Shown: positions 63,761 to 64,000 of the stretch, in pieces
How positions within the stretch are numbered: position 1 is the stretch's first letter
Layout of the letters: each line of letters starts with the position of its first letter
Origin: Anaerocaecibacter muris
GTDB lineage: Bacteria; Bacillota; Clostridia; Christensenellales; Pumilibacteraceae
Assembly: GCF_943192945.1 (NCBI RefSeq)
Contig: NZ_CALPCE010000003.1
Coordinates: 1-64,000 of the forward strand
Reading direction: 5' to 3'
Length of the DNA stretch: 64,000 nt
Notes under the pieces: model-generated
Database searches by the model: none
The model's input: only the letters and a program-made list of their open reading frames with translations
Told to the model about the DNA's origin: nothing
Made by a program: the position numbers and the translations under genes

Positions 63761-64000
63761 TTCGCTTTCCCCTTATTTTTAGGTTTTGCAGTGTTTTGCA
63801 CTTCCGCTTGCGCGGTCGCTTGGGGCTGTACAGGCGCGTCCGCCTCTGCGTTTTGCGCATCGTCCGCATTATCCGACTGTGCGGGCGCGTCCGCTTGCGC
63901 CGCTTCTATAACGCCCTCTTGCGCAATCGGCTCTACGCCGCTCGCCAAGCCGTTTTCGGCTTCGGCGGTTTCGACCGCGCCGCCGTCACCCTCCGCCTTT
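63757..64000 (-). CDS. 3' end of an Ala/Glu-rich protein, cut by the window edge
   Basis: The frame is open from position 64000 to a TGA at 63757-63759, giving at least 80 residues of low-complexity sequence rich in Ala, Glu, Asp and Gln, ending TAKPKNKGKAK. A TTG at 63948 is not taken as the start because the frame continues upstream. Such tails occur on many larger proteins, so its identity cannot be told. Coupled to upp by a 4-nt overlap. Confidence 0.6.
   Translation of the reverse strand, partial: KAEGDGGAVETAEAENGLASGVEPIAQEGVIEAAQADAPAQSDNADDAQNAEADAPVQPQATAQAEVQNTAKPKNKGKAK

Noticed and set aside
1-64000. tRNA or rRNA genes
   Set aside because: I looked for T-loop and acceptor patterns in the intergenic stretches and found none convincing; a tRNAscan or Infernal run would settle this.

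Overview
The window reads as a chromosomal piece of an uncultivated, spore-forming, monoderm Clostridia-type bacterium, probably a gut starch and galactose user. The support is spoIIID behind a consensus sigma-E promoter, a Firmicutes-type class II GalT, many lipoprotein and surface amylolytic genes, DUF1934 and DUF1648 proteins, and prs-glmU and greA-lysS pairings. A Christensenellales-like lineage is my inference only. Nearly all genes lie on the minus strand. The dominant promoter is a sigma-A type with a 17-bp spacer, found in front of most transcription units.

Layout. 1-5.9 kb: greA-lysS, spoIIID (+), glmU-like/prs. 5.9-9 kb: an ABC-F protein and rpsF-ssb-rpsR. 9-17.7 kb: a Leloir galactose operon galT-galK-galE-galM with an SGNH hydrolase and a GH2 glycosidase, divergent from an AraC regulator. 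17.7-19.5 kb: an AT-richer insert with a DUF4874/DUF4832 lipoprotein. 19.6-25.1 kb: tilS, a TrmN6-like methyltransferase, rsmI, a stand-alone dnaA, DUF1934, an MBL-fold hydrolase. 25.1-34.9 kb: an orphan sugar-binding lipoprotein, then rpoBC isolated from its usual ribosomal-protein neighbours. 35.2-45.3 kb: a starch locus (starch-binding lipoprotein, malEFG-type importer without ATPase, lipoprotein alpha-amylase, membrane-anchored pullulanase). 45.5-56.1 kb: nucleoside hydrolase, a 1262-aa unknown membrane protein, CopA with a fused CopZ-like tail, an amidase-like protein with peptidoglycan-binding repeats, TetR, small orphan genes. 56-64 kb: secA, prfB, tsaD, DUF1648; a bPH2 membrane protein under an XRE repressor; upp; and the 3' end of an Ala/Glu-rich protein.

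How it works together: surface pullulanase and amylase cut starch or pullulan, the starch-binding lipoprotein and MalE-like protein capture oligosaccharides, and MalFG import them with an ATPase encoded elsewhere. The gal operon feeds galactose released by the GH2 enzyme into UDP-sugar metabolism.

Most notable: (1) a family of ~130-bp structured elements, each ending exactly on the last codon of a minus-strand gene (lysS, ABC-F, secA) so that the stop codon is paired in the outer stem; (2) several genes whose consensus promoter places the transcription start at or within a few nucleotides of the start codon (glmU, tilS, DUF1934, copA); (3) remodelled core proteins: GreA with a ~95-residue insert, GlmU with a vestigial nucleotidyltransferase domain, ABC-F with one dead composite site, and CopA fused in frame to CopZ with an internal ribosome-binding site.
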